Source: Pedobacter miscanthi (GTDB taxonomy: Bacteria; Bacteroidota; Bacteroidia; Sphingobacteriales; Sphingobacteriaceae). From it: a DNA stretch of 64,000 nt. Positions 62,369 through 64,000 of the stretch are shown piece by piece; position 1 is the first letter of the stretch; every line of letters begins with the position of its first letter. The stretch is from positions 124,001-188,000 of the forward strand of contig NZ_QNQU01000001.1 of the NCBI RefSeq assembly GCF_003315595.1, written 5' to 3'. The notes under the pieces were generated by a model. The model worked only from the letters and a program-made list of their open reading frames with translations, was not told the DNA's origin and ran no database searches. The translations under genes were made by a program, and so were the position numbers.

Positions 62369-63751
62369 TTAGAATTTGAATGAAAGTTGCGTATTAAAGA
62401 ATTTGGAATTAGCAGTATTTGGGATGACATCCCGTATAAAACGACCTACTCTAAAATATTGATAGCCAAAACTTATGGACAGGTATTTGTTTACCTGGTA
62501 ATCTGCACTCCATAAATAGGTTGTGCCGATGTAACGTGACAGGGAACTAGAGCCTCCGATATTAAAACTCCCACTAGGATGAAAGATTCCGTCATGAAGT
62601 GAATACCGCCAATTATAGACCAGATCAATTTGAAATAAAAGTTTATCACTTGCATGGAGTGTTAGGAATGGATGTATATCTATAAGGTTTGATGGGCCAA
62701 TTAAAGGATTAAATCCGAAGTAGCCCCCTTTTGGGTACAAAGGGTTAAAACTATTTAATTTTTTATCCAGAACATTTTTGTCGCCCGAGATGTAATCATT
62801 CCGCAGGCTTAATGTGGGTTTAAATTTGAATTGCTTAAATACATAGCCCATTTCAATTGCCATAGTCCATGCACTGATTTCATTTTGACCGAACTTTCCG
62901 AATTGATATGCTGTCTCGAGATTATATCTAAAACGGTTACTTTCTTTCCAGTAACGAATCGCCAGTGTATGCCGAAGTTCCCGACCCATCCCAGATTCAA
63001 ATTGAGACTGCTCTCGCATCGCACCCAGATAGTAGATATTAAAGTTACCGGTTTCGGCCCACCTCACGTCCGAATAAACGCCCCAAAGGTTTCCTTGGAT
63101 TCTTGTTTTGTTGTCAAATATTCCGGGATTGGTTTTATCTGCTGCTAAAAGAAAGGCGTCAATTTTTAAACGAGGTTTAACATAAGACAATTTCAATCCG
63201 GTAAAGTACTGTCGACTGTTATTGCCATCTTTAACGGAGACTAAGCGTCCGGAACCATAATCAAGTTCCTGGCGCCCAATCTTCAGCAAGAGTTGTAGCG
63301 CCGGAGATGACGAAAAATCGTAATCCAAAAAAAGGTCCTGAACATTGAGCTTATCCTCATCCGTTGTGGAAACTGCATTGCGACTACCGTTTTCAAGGCT
63401 GCTGTTTAACTGAACAAAAAACCGATACTTTTTTCCATAATTTACTCCGGCATGTAAGGAATAACGGTTAAGAAAGGAGTGATTGAATCCTTCATCGGCA
63501 ATCCAGCTCTCATCCACCTTCACCGCCCACTCAGCGCGTATTTCACCGCCAAATGAAAGGCTTAGCGCAGGATTAGATGAAAACTGTGAATACTTCAGCC
63601 GGTTATAGAAATTTCGGGTTGAATCCGACAGGTGATGATGATCCTCTTCAAACCTAAGCAGCATGAAACGCTGAGCCTGCATTTTTTTCGGAATGAACAC
63701 CATGAGCACAGCAATAGCTGATAATCGAATTAAACATTTAATGCCGTTCAT
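62369..63751 (-). CDS. Alginate-export-family outer-membrane porin
   Basis: 460 residues. Signal peptide (LIRLSAIAVLMVFIPKKMQAQ), then an outer-membrane beta-barrel of about 18 strands with alternating residues: LSLSFGGEIRAEWAVKVDES, LQLLLKIGRQELDYGSGRLVS, FTGLKLSYVKPRLKIDAFLL, YNLETAYQFGKFG, and a terminal Phe (LSFKF). Resembles alginate-export (AlgE-like) porins, which move large or charged solutes. It likely admits substrates of the exported amidohydrolase and isochorismatase (inference from position). Confidence 0.88.
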   Translation of the reverse strand: MNGIKCLIRLSAIAVLMVFIPKKMQAQRFMLLRFEEDHHHLSDSTRNFYNRLKYSQFSSNPALSLSFGGEIRAEWAVKVDESWIADEGFNHSFLNRYSLHAGVNYGKKYRFFVQLNSSLENGSRNAVSTTDEDKLNVQDLFLDYDFSSSPALQLLLKIGRQELDYGSGRLVSVKDGNNSRQYFTGLKLSYVKPRLKIDAFLLAADKTNPGIFDNKTRIQGNLWGVYSDVRWAETGNFNIYYLGAMREQSQFESGMGRELRHTLAIRYWKESNRFRYNLETAYQFGKFGQNEISAWTMAIEMGYVFKQFKFKPTLSLRNDYISGDKNVLDKKLNSFNPLYPKGGYFGFNPLIGPSNLIDIHPFLTLHASDKLLFQIDLVYNWRYSLHDGIFHPSGSFNIGGSSSLSRYIGTTYLWSADYQVNKYLSISFGYQYFRVGRFIRDVIPNTANSKFFNTQLSFKF

Positions 63752-63811
63752 TGTGCCGATGATAACTGATTATTTTGCAACCTGATCGAAGTCGCCACTT
63801 TAAGTTTTTGC

Positions 63812-64000
63812 TTAAATCTGGATTCTTCCTATAGCTTTTTCTAAAGCGTTATCCCGGGTTTCTGACAAAGCAAATCCCTCCGCCCTGCACACGGTTACGT
63901 TATCCATTCCAATAAAAGCCAACATAAATTTTAAGTAAGGGGTTAAAAAATCGTTTTCTATGTTCGCCCCTGAACTGTATATTCCGCCGGTTGTAATGGC
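63812..64000 (-). CDS. FMN-dependent NADH-azoreductase, C-terminal part (cut by window edge)
   Basis: 62 codons ending at TAA 63812-63814: AITTGGIYSSGANIEND, LTPYLKFMLAFIGMDNV, TVCRAEGFALSETRDNALEKA. The pattern TTGGIYS...YLxxxLxFIG matches the end of AzoR-type flavodoxin-fold reductases, which reduce quinones and azo dyes with NADH. Its start and flavin-binding part are outside the window. Fits the quinone-detoxification theme of the mhq-like operon. Confidence 0.8.
   Translation of the reverse strand, partial: AITTGGIYSSGANIENDFLTPYLKFMLAFIGMDNVTVCRAEGFALSETRDNALEKAIGRIQI

Noticed and set aside
1..64000. CRISPR arrays, transposases, integrases and rRNA or tRNA genes
   Set aside because: Looked for repeats, IR-flanked genes and conserved RNA motifs across both strands; none could be supported.

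Overview
The window looks like a chromosomal stretch from a soil- or plant-associated Bacteroidota bacterium, most likely Sphingobacteriaceae (Pedobacter-like). This is inferred from moderate-to-low GC, weak Shine-Dalgarno use, lipoprotein and Sec signals of Bacteroidota style, a promoter resembling the TTTG / TAnnTTTG type, and protein families common there (DUF892/YciE, DUF3891, DUF4142, DUF6766, GH29, many orphan receivers). I saw no rRNA, tRNA, CRISPR array, phage or insertion sequence.

Layout. 1-4.6 kb: minus-strand envelope/exopolysaccharide block (TolC-like protein, polyprenyl glycosylphosphotransferase with a degenerate receiver at its N-terminus, a receiver lacking the phospho-Asp, hexapeptide acetyltransferase, glycosidase lipoprotein). 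5.1-6.9 kb: divergent NarL-type regulator and small histidine kinase. 7-12.2 kb: small unknowns, a DUF421 protein with a zinc-ribbon tail, SGNH hydrolase, GH29 alpha-fucosidase. 12.7-17.3 kb: a diadenylate-cyclase (DAC) domain protein divergent from two glycosyltransferases, with a third converging on them. 17.8-19.7 kb: a LOV (blue-light) histidine kinase overlapping a single-domain receiver. 20.2-30.4 kb: 2H phosphoesterase, a candidate structured RNA with its own promoter and terminator, a zincless Fpg/Nei-like glycosylase operon, secreted PPC-domain protein, DJ-1/PfpI protein, helicase, and a UvrA paralogue lacking the UvrB-binding insert. 30.6-38.5 kb: stress-type genes (Hsp20, SDR, CinA domain, DUF6766, YciE, iron-permease-like, FAD/Rieske oxidoreductase). 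38.7-45.7 kb: a large PAS/GAF kinase overlapping a receiver, then small envelope and unknown proteins. 46.5-48.5 kb: two alpha/beta hydrolases.

48.5-52.5 kb holds the most unusual group: a CRP-fold/histidine kinase, a receiver-glutaredoxin-like-thioredoxin-reductase-like fusion without the redox CxxC, a UBP-type zinc-finger gene split by one in-frame TGA, and a pseudo-receiver. 52.8-56.1 kb is an mhq-like operon (ring-cleaving dioxygenase, carboxylesterase, cupin, MFS). 56.3-64 kb carries a LysR regulator, alpha/beta hydrolases, an exported isochorismatase-fold enzyme, an exported amidohydrolase, an alginate-export-type porin and the end of an azoreductase, suggesting uptake and detoxification of aromatic or electrophilic compounds.

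Signalling is dense: four histidine kinases and eight receiver domains, three of them without a normal phospho-acceptor. All family names come from reading the sequence; no database search was run.
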